Shown: positions 48,849 to 58,311 of the stretch, in pieces | Layout: each line of letters begins with the position of its first letter | Numbering within the stretch: the stretch's first letter is position 1 | Assembly: GCF_900451005.1 (NCBI RefSeq) | Contig: NZ_UGIB01000001.1 | Span: forward strand, 744,001 to 808,000 | DNA: 64,000 nucleotides | Origin: Helicobacter fennelliae | Lineage (GTDB): Bacteria > Campylobacterota > Campylobacteria > Campylobacterales > Helicobacteraceae | Reading direction: 5' to 3' | Position numbers and translations under genes: made by a program | Notes under the pieces: model-generated | Seen by the model: the letters and a program-made list of their open reading frames with translations, nothing else | Told to the model about the DNA's origin: nothing | Database searches by the model: none

Positions 48849-51805
48849 TCCGCCTTTACCTCCCCACCTTTAACTATAAGTCCTTTAGAATCTATCACTA
48901 CTTCTACTCCACCAGCTTTAATAATAACACAATCTCCCTTAGCAGTAATAGAAGTGTCTCCGACCGCGAAATTTATTTGATTACCCGCCTCTTCCTCAAT
49001 ATTTGTTTTAGCTTGCATAGCGATGTTGTCTGCTATTTCAGTATGGTTTTTATCGGATTCAAATCCTGTGGATTTTTGGGTAGAAAATAAAATATTATGT
49101 TGAGAAGTAACATTAATTTGCTCTTCAGAATTTATATTGCATTCTTTTATACTCTGTATGTCTAAACTCCCTTGTATGATTTCTCTCTTATTCCCCCCTA
49201 CATTCCTATTCTCATCTTGCTTAATACTTGTATTGAGGTTTGCTTGTATCTCCACCTCCTTATCCTCTCCTACATACTCACTACTATCCTTAGCTACTCT
49301 AAGTTTATTACTTGCTCCTACATTTAAAGTATGACTTAATCCTACAATGGTATCTTTAGATAAAGCCACATTTGTATTATATTCTCCTCCAATACTTACA
49401 ATCTTTGCTAAATCTATGGTTTGCGTATGAATCTTTTTAATCCTTTCATTATATGCTCCCTCTACTATGGAATCTTTATTATTCTGTATCTTTTGAGTGA
49501 AGTTATGTTTAATGAGTTCTTCATAATCTCTTTGTGCTTGAAGATAGATTTGTTCTTTCTCTTTTATATTAGAGAGCGTGATTTCATTTAATCCAGATTC
49601 TACTATAGAAGAGTTTGTATCCTCTGTCTCTTTTGTATTATTAAGAGTTCTTGCACTTAAACTTGTTTGATGAGCATTTAAAGGCAAAGGAGGCAAGGCA
49701 GGATTACTTTGGTTATACAGACTAGCACTGATATAAGGCTTATCTATATCCTCATCAAAGAAACTTACAATCACTTCATCTCCCACTCTTGGAGTATGAT
49801 ACAAACCTGAACTTATACTTGCAATAGGAGAGCTTACTCTAAGATAAGGAGAGTAATGATAAGAGTAGGCTTTCATTTGTGAATTGTTACTATCCACATC
49901 ATTGTTTGTTGTATGATTTTCTTGTGAGTGTATATTCTCCTCTGTCTGTGTTGTATTGCTTAAAGTATCATTGGTTGTTTGTGTATGAGTGTTAGTATTT
50001 CCATTAATGTTTTGAAGAGTGCCTTGTGAATGGTTATTCTCTATATTTTTTCCTTGAACATTATTTTGTTCTTTCACTCTTGCATTATCTATAACCTCTT
50101 GAGAAGCAAAGCAATTTATTCGGACCTTTACTCTACCAAAGTTATCTGTATGAATAGTATTTCTTTCTCCATCTATATCCTCACTCTCTCCAATAACAAC
50201 TCCTAAAGTGCTACTAGGAGCTTTAGGCTTACTCTTTAAAGAGGGAGTATAGCTAAAGGTAATAGGTAAAAGGGTGAGGGTATTACTATAAGAGTGAGAT
50301 TTACCTAAAGAAGAAGGAGAAGAAAGAGATTCTAAAGCATTAGAAGTATTTTGAGTGAGGGGATTAAAGCTTTCATTCCCTTTGTTTATCTGCTCTGTAT
50401 TCATTAAAGAAGTAACACTTTCTTTTAAATGTTTTGCATTCTCTTTTTTAATGGCATTATCATTAGAATTAAAGTTATTCTCTAATAAAGATTCATTAAT
50501 AAGTTCTTGCTCCATTCCTATAATTATAAAATCTCTTAAACTCTCTTTGTTTTCTTTTAAACTTGAGGAGAAGTTTAAAGTAATACTTTCATTTAAAGCT
50601 AAATCATAGATATTACTCTGTGCATTGAGACTTTGTTCAATCACTCTTAATCTTTTTTCTTTTAAAGTAATGGGAGTTTTTAAATCACTGCTTTGAGTAA
50701 AGGAGGATTCATTGCTATAGTGATGCTCATTTATATGTAAAGAGTGTGTGAAATTATTCTGCTCTCCTTCTTGTAATAAGGAATCACTCTTTAGACTTAA
50801 ACTTTCTAATGAAAAAGGATTGAGAGCATTCTGGCTACTTTGGCTAAAAGTATGAGCTCTTAAAGATTGAAGTTTAGAGACACTAGAGATACAAGGTTCA
50901 TTTAAAGTGTTATTCACATTAGGATTAAAAGTAAGTTCTCTACTAGAGTGTCTTTGTGCGCTATCATAAAAGCATATACTCCCTCTCACATCACAAAAGT
51001 ATATGCCATTATTATGGGCTAATCTTGTGATGAAGTCTAAATCACTCTCCTCATATTGAGAAATAAGTTCTAACTTTGGATAGTGTAAAGCAATCCCAGA
51101 GAAATCCAAAGGTTTGATTAAATCGTGTGTATAAAAGTTGAGTGTAGAATGTATGGCTTCTATAACACTCTTATTGGTATAGATTCTATTTGCTTTATTT
51201 AAAGACATTCTATAAAGAGAAGAGCAAAGAGTAAGCTTAAAGAAATGCTTATGATTTAAAGAGGGGGTAAGATTACCTCTATGAAACACATTTGCACTAC
51301 TTTGAGTATTTAATCCTAGATACTCTACAAAGCAGAGTATGCCTTGATATTCTTTTATCCTCCCTAAAGAATCTAAAGATTCTTGAGAGTTTTTAGAATC
51401 TTTACTTGTTTGATTATGATGAGTGTCTTTGTTTTTATTCTTAGCACTCTTGATAGTATCTTTAAGAGATTCTAAAGTAGAGGGTAGGGCATTGTTTATA
51501 AAATCTAAAGTGTGAGAAGTAGAGTGTGATTGAGGATAGGGATTGCTGATTTTAAAGGTTGCTTGCTTGTTAATTAAAGCATTGGGGTGAAAGTTTAAAG
51601 TGCTCTCCTTATGTGGGAAAGAGTTAAAAGTGTTCCCTTGGTCTTTCCTTGAAGAGTTGAAAAAGTCTAAAGTAAAAGGATGCTCTTCTAAGCTTTCTAT
51701 ATATCCTTCACACTCAATTCTCCATAAGGATTCTAAACTCTCTTTAATATGGGCTTTAGTGATAGTAAAAGAGAGGGAATCTATACTCAGTTGTAGATAA
51801 GACAT
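48845..51805 (-). CDS. vgrG: T6SS spike protein VgrG (needle variant 1)
   Basis: 986 residues with the same order as 41629-44589: gp27-like hub, Ser/Asn-rich loop, split OB-fold, beta-needle. The two proteins agree to about residue 870 (SSEYVGEDKEVEI), then differ for about 90 residues (here ANLNTSIKQDENRNVGGNKR), then agree again over the last 38 (GDTSITAKGDCVIIKAGG...). The upstream gene on this strand is hcp. The effector starts inside the vgrG stop codon, so spike and cargo are made together. The variable needle is the part that should contact the cargo. Confidence 0.93.
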   Translation of the reverse strand: MSYLQLSIDSLSFTITKAHIKESLESLWRIECEGYIESLEEHPFTLDFFNSSRKDQGNTFNSFPHKESTLNFHPNALINKQATFKISNPYPQSHSTSHTLDFINNALPSTLESLKDTIKSAKNKNKDTHHNQTSKDSKNSQESLDSLGRIKEYQGILCFVEYLGLNTQSSANVFHRGNLTPSLNHKHFFKLTLCSSLYRMSLNKANRIYTNKSVIEAIHSTLNFYTHDLIKPLDFSGIALHYPKLELISQYEESDLDFITRLAHNNGIYFCDVRGSICFYDSAQRHSSRELTFNPNVNNTLNEPCISSVSKLQSLRAHTFSQSSQNALNPFSLESLSLKSDSLLQEGEQNNFTHSLHINEHHYSNESSFTQSSDLKTPITLKEKRLRVIEQSLNAQSNIYDLALNESITLNFSSSLKENKESLRDFIIIGMEQELINESLLENNFNSNDNAIKKENAKHLKESVTSLMNTEQINKGNESFNPLTQNTSNALESLSSPSSLGKSHSYSNTLTLLPITFSYTPSLKSKPKAPSSTLGVVIGESEDIDGERNTIHTDNFGRVKVRINCFASQEVIDNARVKEQNNVQGKNIENNHSQGTLQNINGNTNTHTQTTNDTLSNTTQTEENIHSQENHTTNNDVDSNNSQMKAYSYHYSPYLRVSSPIASISSGLYHTPRVGDEVIVSFFDEDIDKPYISASLYNQSNPALPPLPLNAHQTSLSARTLNNTKETEDTNSSIVESGLNEITLSNIKEKEQIYLQAQRDYEELIKHNFTQKIQNNKDSIVEGAYNERIKKIHTQTIDLAKIVSIGGEYNTNVALSKDTIVGLSHTLNVGASNKLRVAKDSSEYVGEDKEVEIQANLNTSIKQDENRNVGGNKREIIQGSLDIQSIKECNINSEEQINVTSQHNILFSTQKSTGFESDKNHTEIADNIAMQAKTNIEEEAGNQINFAVGDTSITAKGDCVIIKAGGVEVVIDSKGLIVKGGEVKAE

Positions 51806-51898
51806 AGGGGTCCTTTAAAAGAGAAATACTACTAAGAATATTGGCTTTACTTTTAGGGAGAGGTAAGGCATAGATAATCCTTTATGTTAAGTGTAGGG
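51806..51898. repeat. vgrG upstream repeat, copy 2
   Basis: Copy of 44590-44682, differing by a base or two. With the genes it makes a direct repeat of about 2.7 kb separated by about 4.5 kb. Confidence 0.75.
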
Positions 51899-52047
51899 AT
51901 GGGAGAGTGGTCTAGCATTTATAGAAAGTTCCCCCTGATTGAAAGTTTTTGTATTCTAGACTATCCATTTTTGTAACAATTTATTGCCACTAAGAAAAAC
52001 CATTCAAATGTAAAAGTAACAGCTATAAAAAGGTTTGTTGGGAAGCT

Positions 52048-52563
52048 TTAGACTTTAGTTTCTCTCCAATCATCACTTCCACTTGTCCCTGCGGCAATAT
52101 GCTCCCAAATCACTTTTCTATAATTGAGAGAGACTTTGAAAAGCTCTGTTTTATCATTATTGCCTTGTTCCTGTGCATTGGGCATTACAAGATTAATATC
52201 TGTAATAATAGCGTCTTCTAATTTTGTTGTGAAATAATGTTCTTGCCCTCCGCTTGTAGAAGTTCTAAACCAGTGAATTTCTACACTCGTTAATCTTTCT
52301 CCACTTGTGAGCGCATTATAAAGTAGGGGAACAGCTTTATTCAAAGAACAAGTAAAAGAAAAAGGTTTATGTACCCTTTGTCCTGATGGTTGTCCGCTTT
52401 GTGGGTCTGTTGGAACGGTTACAATATGAGCAACTTCTTGTGCCATAATCTCGTCTTCGTGTCCTGCTTGGTAACGATTTCCAATACTTGCTTCTGTGGA
52501 AGCTCCACTTGAAATAAGCCCTTGAGTAGAACCTTCAATTTTTATATATGCTGGTTGTGCCAT
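52048..52563 (-). CDS. hcp: T6SS inner-tube protein Hcp
   Basis: 171 residues, the normal Hcp size. Family features are the start AQPAYIKIEGSTQGLISSG, RVHKPFSFTCSLNKAVPLLY, SVEIHWFRTSTSGGQEHYFT and KVSLNYRKVIWEHIAAGTSG. Hcp hexamers stack into the tube that the contractile sheath expels with VgrG at its tip. It has a strong AAAGGAGG ribosome site and diverges from tssM. vgrG lies downstream on the same strand. Confidence 0.96.
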   Translation of the reverse strand: MAQPAYIKIEGSTQGLISSGASTEASIGNRYQAGHEDEIMAQEVAHIVTVPTDPQSGQPSGQRVHKPFSFTCSLNKAVPLLYNALTSGERLTSVEIHWFRTSTSGGQEHYFTTKLEDAIITDINLVMPNAQEQGNNDKTELFKVSLNYRKVIWEHIAAGTSGSDDWRETKV

Positions 52564-52671
52564 TTTTTGCCTCCTTTACTTTTATGTTTATTTTAGCATA
52601 TAATTTAAAAAATGTTATAAAATTTTATTTAATTTCAGTTAAAATCAAAAAGTAGTTGGGGAAAAAACTTA
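52564..52671. promoter_or_regulatory. Divergent hcp / tssM promoter region
   Basis: 108 bases of very AT-rich DNA between divergent starts. On the minus strand TATGCTAAAAT lies upstream of AAAGGAGG and the hcp ATG, a good extended -10. On the plus strand TATAAAAT lies about 60 bases before tssM, whose ribosome site (GGGGAAA) is weak. Shared control of tube and membrane-complex genes is likely. Confidence 0.5.
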
Positions 52672-55600
52672 ATGTTTAGAAAAATTTTTAACTTTATAAA
52701 GTCCAAGTTATTTGTTGTTATATTATTGCTTATATTTTTTATTGTTTTGAGTATATTATTTTGGTTTTGGGGTTCTTCAATATCATTTAATGATATTTAT
52801 ATTTTTGGGAATCCATATTTAAGATTTGGAATTATATTTATACTATGGCTTATTGTTTTTTTGTTTTTCTTCCTTAAGCCAACTATTAATTTTTTTATTT
52901 CGCTCAAAAGCGAGAAAAGAGCAAAATTAAAAGCTTTGAAAAAAGAATCTAATGATTTTGTGTTTAGAGCTAAAAGAAACTTTTTTATTTCTTTGCAAGA
53001 TGCTAAGACGACTTGGAAGAAGAAAATAAAGTTCAAAAAATTACCTTTAGTTATTATTATAGGGGAAGAAGGTGCTGGGAAAAGCACTTTTATCAATTAT
53101 TCTAATATAGAGTATCCCTTAAGTGATAGTCTGCAATCTCATAAGAAATTTCATCAATCTACAAATAACTTTTCTTTATATGTTTCTAAAAATGGAGCTT
53201 TACTTGATACAGAGGGAAATTATTTTTCTCAAGAAAAGTTTTTTGTCCCATCAAGTAGTGATGAACTTCCAGAAGATGATTTAGATAAAAACAAAGAATT
53301 TCTGATTAAAAAGAATATTTGGAGGAATTTTTTAAACTTTTTAAATAGAAACTTTTTCCATAGTAAGCTCAATGGCATAGTTTTAGTAATAGATACAAGA
53401 CTATTTTTAAGTAATCCCAAAGAGTATTCAAAAGATATTATTCGCTATCTTGTAAAAAGGGTAAATGATTGTGAAAATTATCTTAATCTTAAATTTCCTA
53501 TTTATGTAGTTTTTTCTAAGATTGATTTGTTGGAGGGTATGAAAGAGTTTTTTGAAATTTTTAATGAAAGAATAGTTGATAGAGCTTTAGGTATTAGTTT
53601 TAAAGAGAAGTTAAATGATGATATTTTAGATAAAGGGTTAAAACAACTAAGTCAGTCTTTATTTTTAAATTTTACTAATAAAAATCATTTTATTCATTCT
53701 CTGGAAGACAAAAACAAGACTTATCTTTTTTTAAAGCAGTTTGATAATTTATTTGCTTTAGCAAAAAACTTTCTTTTAGAGATACAGAACGAAAACGCAT
53801 TTAAAAATAATTCTTCGTTAAGAGGAGTGTATTTTGTAAGTGCCTATCAGGAAAATATTCCTAGAAACTTTTTACTTGATAGTGTGTGTGAGAAATACAA
53901 TGTTAAAAAAGCATTGGCAAAAGTGAATCCTTTACACAATAAGCAGAGTTACTTTGTGAAATCTTTATTAGATGATATTATTTTTAAAGATTATTCTTTG
54001 AGCAGTATGAAAAATATTTTTAAAAAGTTTTCTTTATTGCTACTTGTATTAGTTATAAGTTTAAGCACTTATTTCTTGTCTTTTTATTTTATTTCTAAGG
54101 ATAGAACAGAAAAAGAAAAGGCAGAAAGCACTTTAACCGCATTGCAGATTTTATTAAGTGATACAGACTACAAAAAGCTTAGTATAAAAGAAAGAGCAAA
54201 TTTACTTGTAAATTTAAAAAATATTTTGGGCGTCTATCCTCAACTCTCAACAAATAATAATTTTATGCAATATCCAAGTTTAAATATATCATATAGAGGG
54301 TTTTTAGAGGCTCAAGAGTTTTACTATAAATTGAATGAAGACGTGCTTAAAAATACTTTGCTTAAAGAGATGGAATATATTTTACAAGCAGATAAAGATG
54401 ATAAAAATAATTTAATAAAAACTTTGTATATGTATAAATCCTTATTTGAACAAGAATATTTAAATAAAAATTTGCTTAAAATTTGGATTAATGAAAATTG
54501 GCAATTATTAAGTAAGTATAATATTTCTAGGGAAAATTTCTTAAGTGGAGTTGATGATATTCAAAAAATTCATATAGAGAGTTCTAATAAAGACAAAAAA
54601 AGCATTGAATTAGCAATTAGAGCATTACAAAGAACAACAACAAGACCACAAAGGTTATATGTTTTGTTAAATTTTTTAAATAGTGATAAACGAAAAGAAA
54701 TTTATAGAATTAAAGAGGAATTAGGCTTTGCTGTGAATAATATTTTTGCGGAATCAAGTAAGATAACTTCCATAGATAAAATTTATACCAAAAATGGAAT
54801 GATAGGATTTTTACAAAATCTCAATCAAAATATAGATAATATGATAAATATAGAGTTGTGGATGCTTGAAAGTATTGGTGATGGATTAACAAAAGAAAAT
54901 AAGAGTATGCTTTCAATGGGCATACTCAAATTGTATTTGGTGGAATATCAAAATAAATGGGAGGATTTACTTCTCTCTCTTGCACCAAAACAATATAGTT
55001 CTAAAGAATCTACACTTAATCAGCTCAATATTTTATCTAAAGAGGATAATCCTGTATCGGCTTTAATTAAAATTGTTAGCACTAATACCAAGCTAAACGA
55101 TGTTTTTTTGCTTAAAGAAGCTTATAATATAGGGCTTAATGCTAATGAGATTAAAACACATTTTAGCAATATTACCCATTTTTTCAGCCCTTATCATAAA
55201 ATTGCGGAACAAGATTCTATTCTAAGTTCAGGAGCTTCAGCAGTAGGTCTTAATATTAATAATGATGTTAAGATAATGGAAGTTCTTGGTTTAGACATTA
55301 AAAATATTCAAACCAAGATTATAGAGTTTAACACAAATAAAACACAAAGTATTGAAAATAAAATAGCCTATGCGCTAAATCGTGAGAAGGAACAAGATGA
55401 CCCTTTTGTAGTGTTTGCTAATGATATTAAAAAGCTTCCACCAGAATTAGAAAAATATTATGCAAAATTGTATTTATATGCTTGGAATCTTGTAGAATCT
55501 CACGGAGTCTCTTTGCTTAATACTGCTTGGTTCAATGAAGTTTATACCCCCTTTATCAATGATATTGCCCCTTTTTATCCTTTTAATGATGAAAGCACAC

Positions 55601-56229
55601 AGCAATTAAGTATAGATTCTTTCAAAGAATTCTTTGGCAGAAATGGGACTATCAATAGATTTTATGACAAATATTTAAGTTCTGTGTTAGTTAAGAAGAC
55701 AAATACCTATTCTCTAAACACTCAATTTGATGTTAAAATAAATTTTTCTAAGAGTTTTTTAGATTTTATGAGAGAGAGCAAAAATCTTTCAAATTTAATG
55801 TTGACTTCAAATGATAATATAAAAGTCAATTTTACATTGCAAAGTTTAGATTTAAGTGCTGATTTCTCTTTCATAGAATTGCAATATAATTCTCATAATG
55901 TGAAGTATGACCATACTTTACATTCTACTCTACAGATTATTGGAGAGCAATTTAATGGCAATACGAATTTGAATTTAACAGCTTTTGATTACCATAATTC
56001 AAATTTAAATTATCATAAAACATATAGTGGCGAATGGGCTTGGCATAGGTTCTTGAAAGAAAATTATAAGAATGGTGCGTATAGTGTAATTTTCAATAAT
56101 AATGAAAAATTATATTTTGATTTTAAACTAATTAATGGTGGTTCAGAGGCTCATCAAATCCTTAATACGCTCCAGCAGATAAAAATTGTAGCATATATTA
56201 CAATGGGAGGAAATGATAATGGTAGATAA
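52672..56229 (+). CDS. tssM: T6SS membrane-complex protein TssM (IcmF)
   Basis: 1185 residues. Two N-terminal membrane spans (about 12-33 and 51-68), a cytoplasmic NTPase-like domain with Walker A GEEGAGKST at 131-139 and SKIDLLEGM near 283, a third span about 454-475 (LLLLVLVISLSTYFLSFYF), then a large periplasmic part ending in a beta-rich domain (YSGEWAWHRFLKENYKNG, typical of IcmF C-termini). It spans the cell envelope and with TssJ and TssL forms the T6SS docking complex. The last 11 bases overlap the FHA gene. TssJ and TssL are not in the window. Confidence 0.93.
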   Translation: MFRKIFNFIKSKLFVVILLLIFFIVLSILFWFWGSSISFNDIYIFGNPYLRFGIIFILWLIVFLFFFLKPTINFFISLKSEKRAKLKALKKESNDFVFRAKRNFFISLQDAKTTWKKKIKFKKLPLVIIIGEEGAGKSTFINYSNIEYPLSDSLQSHKKFHQSTNNFSLYVSKNGALLDTEGNYFSQEKFFVPSSSDELPEDDLDKNKEFLIKKNIWRNFLNFLNRNFFHSKLNGIVLVIDTRLFLSNPKEYSKDIIRYLVKRVNDCENYLNLKFPIYVVFSKIDLLEGMKEFFEIFNERIVDRALGISFKEKLNDDILDKGLKQLSQSLFLNFTNKNHFIHSLEDKNKTYLFLKQFDNLFALAKNFLLEIQNENAFKNNSSLRGVYFVSAYQENIPRNFLLDSVCEKYNVKKALAKVNPLHNKQSYFVKSLLDDIIFKDYSLSSMKNIFKKFSLLLLVLVISLSTYFLSFYFISKDRTEKEKAESTLTALQILLSDTDYKKLSIKERANLLVNLKNILGVYPQLSTNNNFMQYPSLNISYRGFLEAQEFYYKLNEDVLKNTLLKEMEYILQADKDDKNNLIKTLYMYKSLFEQEYLNKNLLKIWINENWQLLSKYNISRENFLSGVDDIQKIHIESSNKDKKSIELAIRALQRTTTRPQRLYVLLNFLNSDKRKEIYRIKEELGFAVNNIFAESSKITSIDKIYTKNGMIGFLQNLNQNIDNMINIELWMLESIGDGLTKENKSMLSMGILKLYLVEYQNKWEDLLLSLAPKQYSSKESTLNQLNILSKEDNPVSALIKIVSTNTKLNDVFLLKEAYNIGLNANEIKTHFSNITHFFSPYHKIAEQDSILSSGASAVGLNINNDVKIMEVLGLDIKNIQTKIIEFNTNKTQSIENKIAYALNREKEQDDPFVVFANDIKKLPPELEKYYAKLYLYAWNLVESHGVSLLNTAWFNEVYTPFINDIAPFYPFNDESTQQLSIDSFKEFFGRNGTINRFYDKYLSSVLVKKTNTYSLNTQFDVKINFSKSFLDFMRESKNLSNLMLTSNDNIKVNFTLQSLDLSADFSFIELQYNSHNVKYDHTLHSTLQIIGEQFNGNTNLNLTAFDYHNSNLNYHKTYSGEWAWHRFLKENYKNGAYSVIFNNNEKLYFDFKLINGGSEAHQILNTLQQIKIVAYITMGGNDNGR

Positions 56230-57121
56230 TGAGGAGAAAATTGGAGTTATTATTGAAAACTTAGAAGAAATTTTAACTAGAGATAAAGCATATATTTTTG
56301 ATAAAGAGGGTGGATTTATAGGAAGTGATTCCCAATGTTCTTTTTGTGTGCAAGATAGACGAAATCAAATACAAAACAAACATCTAAAAATAGGTTTTGA
56401 AGAGGGATTTTTTACCATTTCTCCTGTGGAAGATGCTGTTATTTTTTATAACGAATCTTTTTCTAAAATGCAAGGTGGTTTTGAAACTATTATTAATAAA
56501 GGTGATATTTTTAGAATTTCAAACGTTCAATTTCGTTTTGTGGATTATAAAGAAATCAATGAAGAATTTTTAAGAAATAAAGAAAAGCTTGATGACATTG
56601 AAAAGTGCGATGAAATAAATGAAGGGCTTTTAACGCCTAGAGGTAAGATTCAATTTGATTTTAAAGAAAAGGAAAATATAAAAGAGATTGTTGAGAGCAA
56701 GACCGATTACGCTTTTATAGAGGAAAAAATAGATAATAGTTTTTTAAATCAAAGTGATAAAAAGAATCCTTTGGAATTTGAATATCAAAACATTTTAAAA
56801 ACCATTGATAAAACTTTAAGAGAATTGCAAATGAATCAAAAAAGTGCAAAATTGAACGAGCAATATGGGAAATTAGATATTAGAGATTTAGAAAAGATTA
56901 TTGCCAATATTCCACTTATAAAATCTACAACACTCATTAATCTTTTAGCCTTAAGTTTGATTAGTAAAGAATTATATAGCCCTATTTTTGAAGAAATGGA
57001 AGAAAATATGTTTATAAAATATCTCCAAGTCGCCATTCAGGGCAATATCAAGGAAGAGAAAGCCTTATTTGAGAATTTAACTATCAAAGCTTTGGAAAAA
57101 TATAAAAATAAATATTCATAG
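56219..57121 (+). CDS. tagH: FHA-domain T6SS accessory protein
   Basis: 300 residues from ATG 56219; GGGAGG at 56205-56210 is eight bases upstream and too close to the ATG at 56213. The N-terminal 100 residues form an FHA-like phosphothreonine-binding domain (GGFIGSDSQCSFCVQD, NKHLKIGFEEGFFTISPV, NKGDIFRISNVQFRFVD). The rest is charged and helical, with a conserved-looking helical end (IKSTTLINLLALSLISKELY). FHA proteins of this type (Fha/TagH) control T6SS assembly through phosphorylation. No kinase or phosphatase gene is in the window. Confidence 0.75.
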   Translation: MVDNEEKIGVIIENLEEILTRDKAYIFDKEGGFIGSDSQCSFCVQDRRNQIQNKHLKIGFEEGFFTISPVEDAVIFYNESFSKMQGGFETIINKGDIFRISNVQFRFVDYKEINEEFLRNKEKLDDIEKCDEINEGLLTPRGKIQFDFKEKENIKEIVESKTDYAFIEEKIDNSFLNQSDKKNPLEFEYQNILKTIDKTLRELQMNQKSAKLNEQYGKLDIRDLEKIIANIPLIKSTTLINLLALSLISKELYSPIFEEMEENMFIKYLQVAIQGNIKEEKALFENLTIKALEKYKNKYS

Positions 57122-57129
57122 GCTATCTA

Positions 57130-57345
57130 ATGTATTTTGATGGCTTTCATACAAATTTTATAACAGGAGCTATAACAGGACTTTTAATGATTTTTGGCAC
57201 ACTTGCTTCAGGTTATATTATGTGGAAACTCATTGTTTCAGGACCTGCTTGGACACTCTCTTTAGTTGGAATTGATGGCAAGCAAGATGATGTCATAGCA
57301 AGTGGTATAGAATCTAATTTAGCAAAAAGAGCCTTTGTGGCTTAG
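57130..57345 (+). CDS. Small membrane protein in T6SS operon
   Basis: 71 residues with one membrane span (about 12-35, AITGLLMIFGTLASGYIMWKLI) followed by a short soluble end (DGKQDDVIASGIESNL). It starts eight bases after the FHA gene and is co-directional with tssM, so it probably belongs to the secretion system. Not recognised beyond that. Confidence 0.6.
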   Translation: MYFDGFHTNFITGAITGLLMIFGTLASGYIMWKLIVSGPAWTLSLVGIDGKQDDVIASGIESNLAKRAFVA

Positions 57346-57353
57346 GGAATGTC

Positions 57354-58154
57354 CTAAAATATAATTTTTACCAATTCTTTATAGGCAGTAACAATCGGTA
57401 ATTTTCGTGTATTTTTCTCTATTGGACAAAGATAATCAATTCTTTTATCAATAAAGCTTTCTCCTAGCAATAAGAATTCTTGTTCTCTCATAGAATGAAA
57501 CGATTTTAATATATTTTCTTTATTATCCTGTAGATTAGGAATTGTAAAGCGTAGAATCATTTTATAGTTGTCCAAAGTTGCCCTATAAATGTGATTTTGA
57601 GCTTTTTTGACATTTTGTAATTTATCATCTTTGTCGCCATTGTAGATAAAAATGGTTAAATGTGAAAGAGCATTATTAAATTCAAGTAAGGGCTGCGCAA
57701 ATGAATGTTTAATACTGCTTACGGATCGTTGGGCGTTAGAAATCAAATCTTTAAAATCATTTTGATTAATAAGCTGGCTTTCACAAGCTTGAGAAAACTT
57801 GATATTTGAATTGTATAATTCACAGCACATTTGCCTTAAATTATCATTTTGTTTAATACATTCTATCAATTCTTGTTTATTTTTAATATTTATTTGCTTG
57901 ATATTAAGTGTATCTAGTGTCTCGCAATATTTAGCAATTGCTTTTCTTAAGAAATCCAAATCTTGCACTATTTTATCACTTTTGGCATACTCTGGATTAT
58001 AGAAGGCGAGAAATATATCTCTAAATGGGACTAGAAAATTAATATTTTTTGAATATTTTGTTTTGTTGATTAAAGAATTTGCTAAATCAACATTTAAGTA
58101 ACGGATATATTGGAGAAATAGTTCTTCAAGATGTTTGATGTGCAAAATACTCAT
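57354..58154 (-). CDS. Helical protein of unknown function
   Basis: 266 residues from ATG 58154 (SILHIKHLEELFLQYIRYL). It is all-helical, rich in Lys, Asn, Ile and Leu, with no signal peptide or membrane span. The start lies inside the end of the upstream open frame (58126-58311), so the two are translationally coupled. It converges on the T6SS operon. Not recognised. The GC content matches the T6SS genes, not the core genome. Confidence 0.55.
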   Translation of the reverse strand: MSILHIKHLEELFLQYIRYLNVDLANSLINKTKYSKNINFLVPFRDIFLAFYNPEYAKSDKIVQDLDFLRKAIAKYCETLDTLNIKQINIKNKQELIECIKQNDNLRQMCCELYNSNIKFSQACESQLINQNDFKDLISNAQRSVSSIKHSFAQPLLEFNNALSHLTIFIYNGDKDDKLQNVKKAQNHIYRATLDNYKMILRFTIPNLQDNKENILKSFHSMREQEFLLLGESFIDKRIDYLCPIEKNTRKLPIVTAYKELVKIIF

Positions 58155-58311
58155 CCATATTAAATTTTTTATAACTTTCATCCAAAGAATCACTTAGCTC
58201 TTGCAGGGCTTTATCTAGTTCTTCATTTTCTTCTTTTCCGCATTGAATATCGGCAACACTTCCTGTATTGAATTGTGGGACATTGATAAAGCAAGAGGAG
58301 ACAAAGGGGAT
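58126..58311 (-). pseudogene. 3' remnant of a gene cut by the methylase/helicase element
   Basis: 62 open codons with no start (VPQFNTGSVADIQCGKEENE, LQELSDSLDESYKKFNMDEY), ending 29 bases inside the next gene. Its 5' part is replaced by the plus-strand methylase/helicase sequence, whose frame overlaps it from 58243. The coupling to 57354-58154 indicates a former two-gene unit. Confidence 0.5.

Noticed and set aside
41629-51898. Long direct repeats considered as a transposon or CRISPR-like array
   Set aside because: No transposase, no terminal inverted repeats, and repeat units are whole vgrG genes rather than short repeats with unique spacers.
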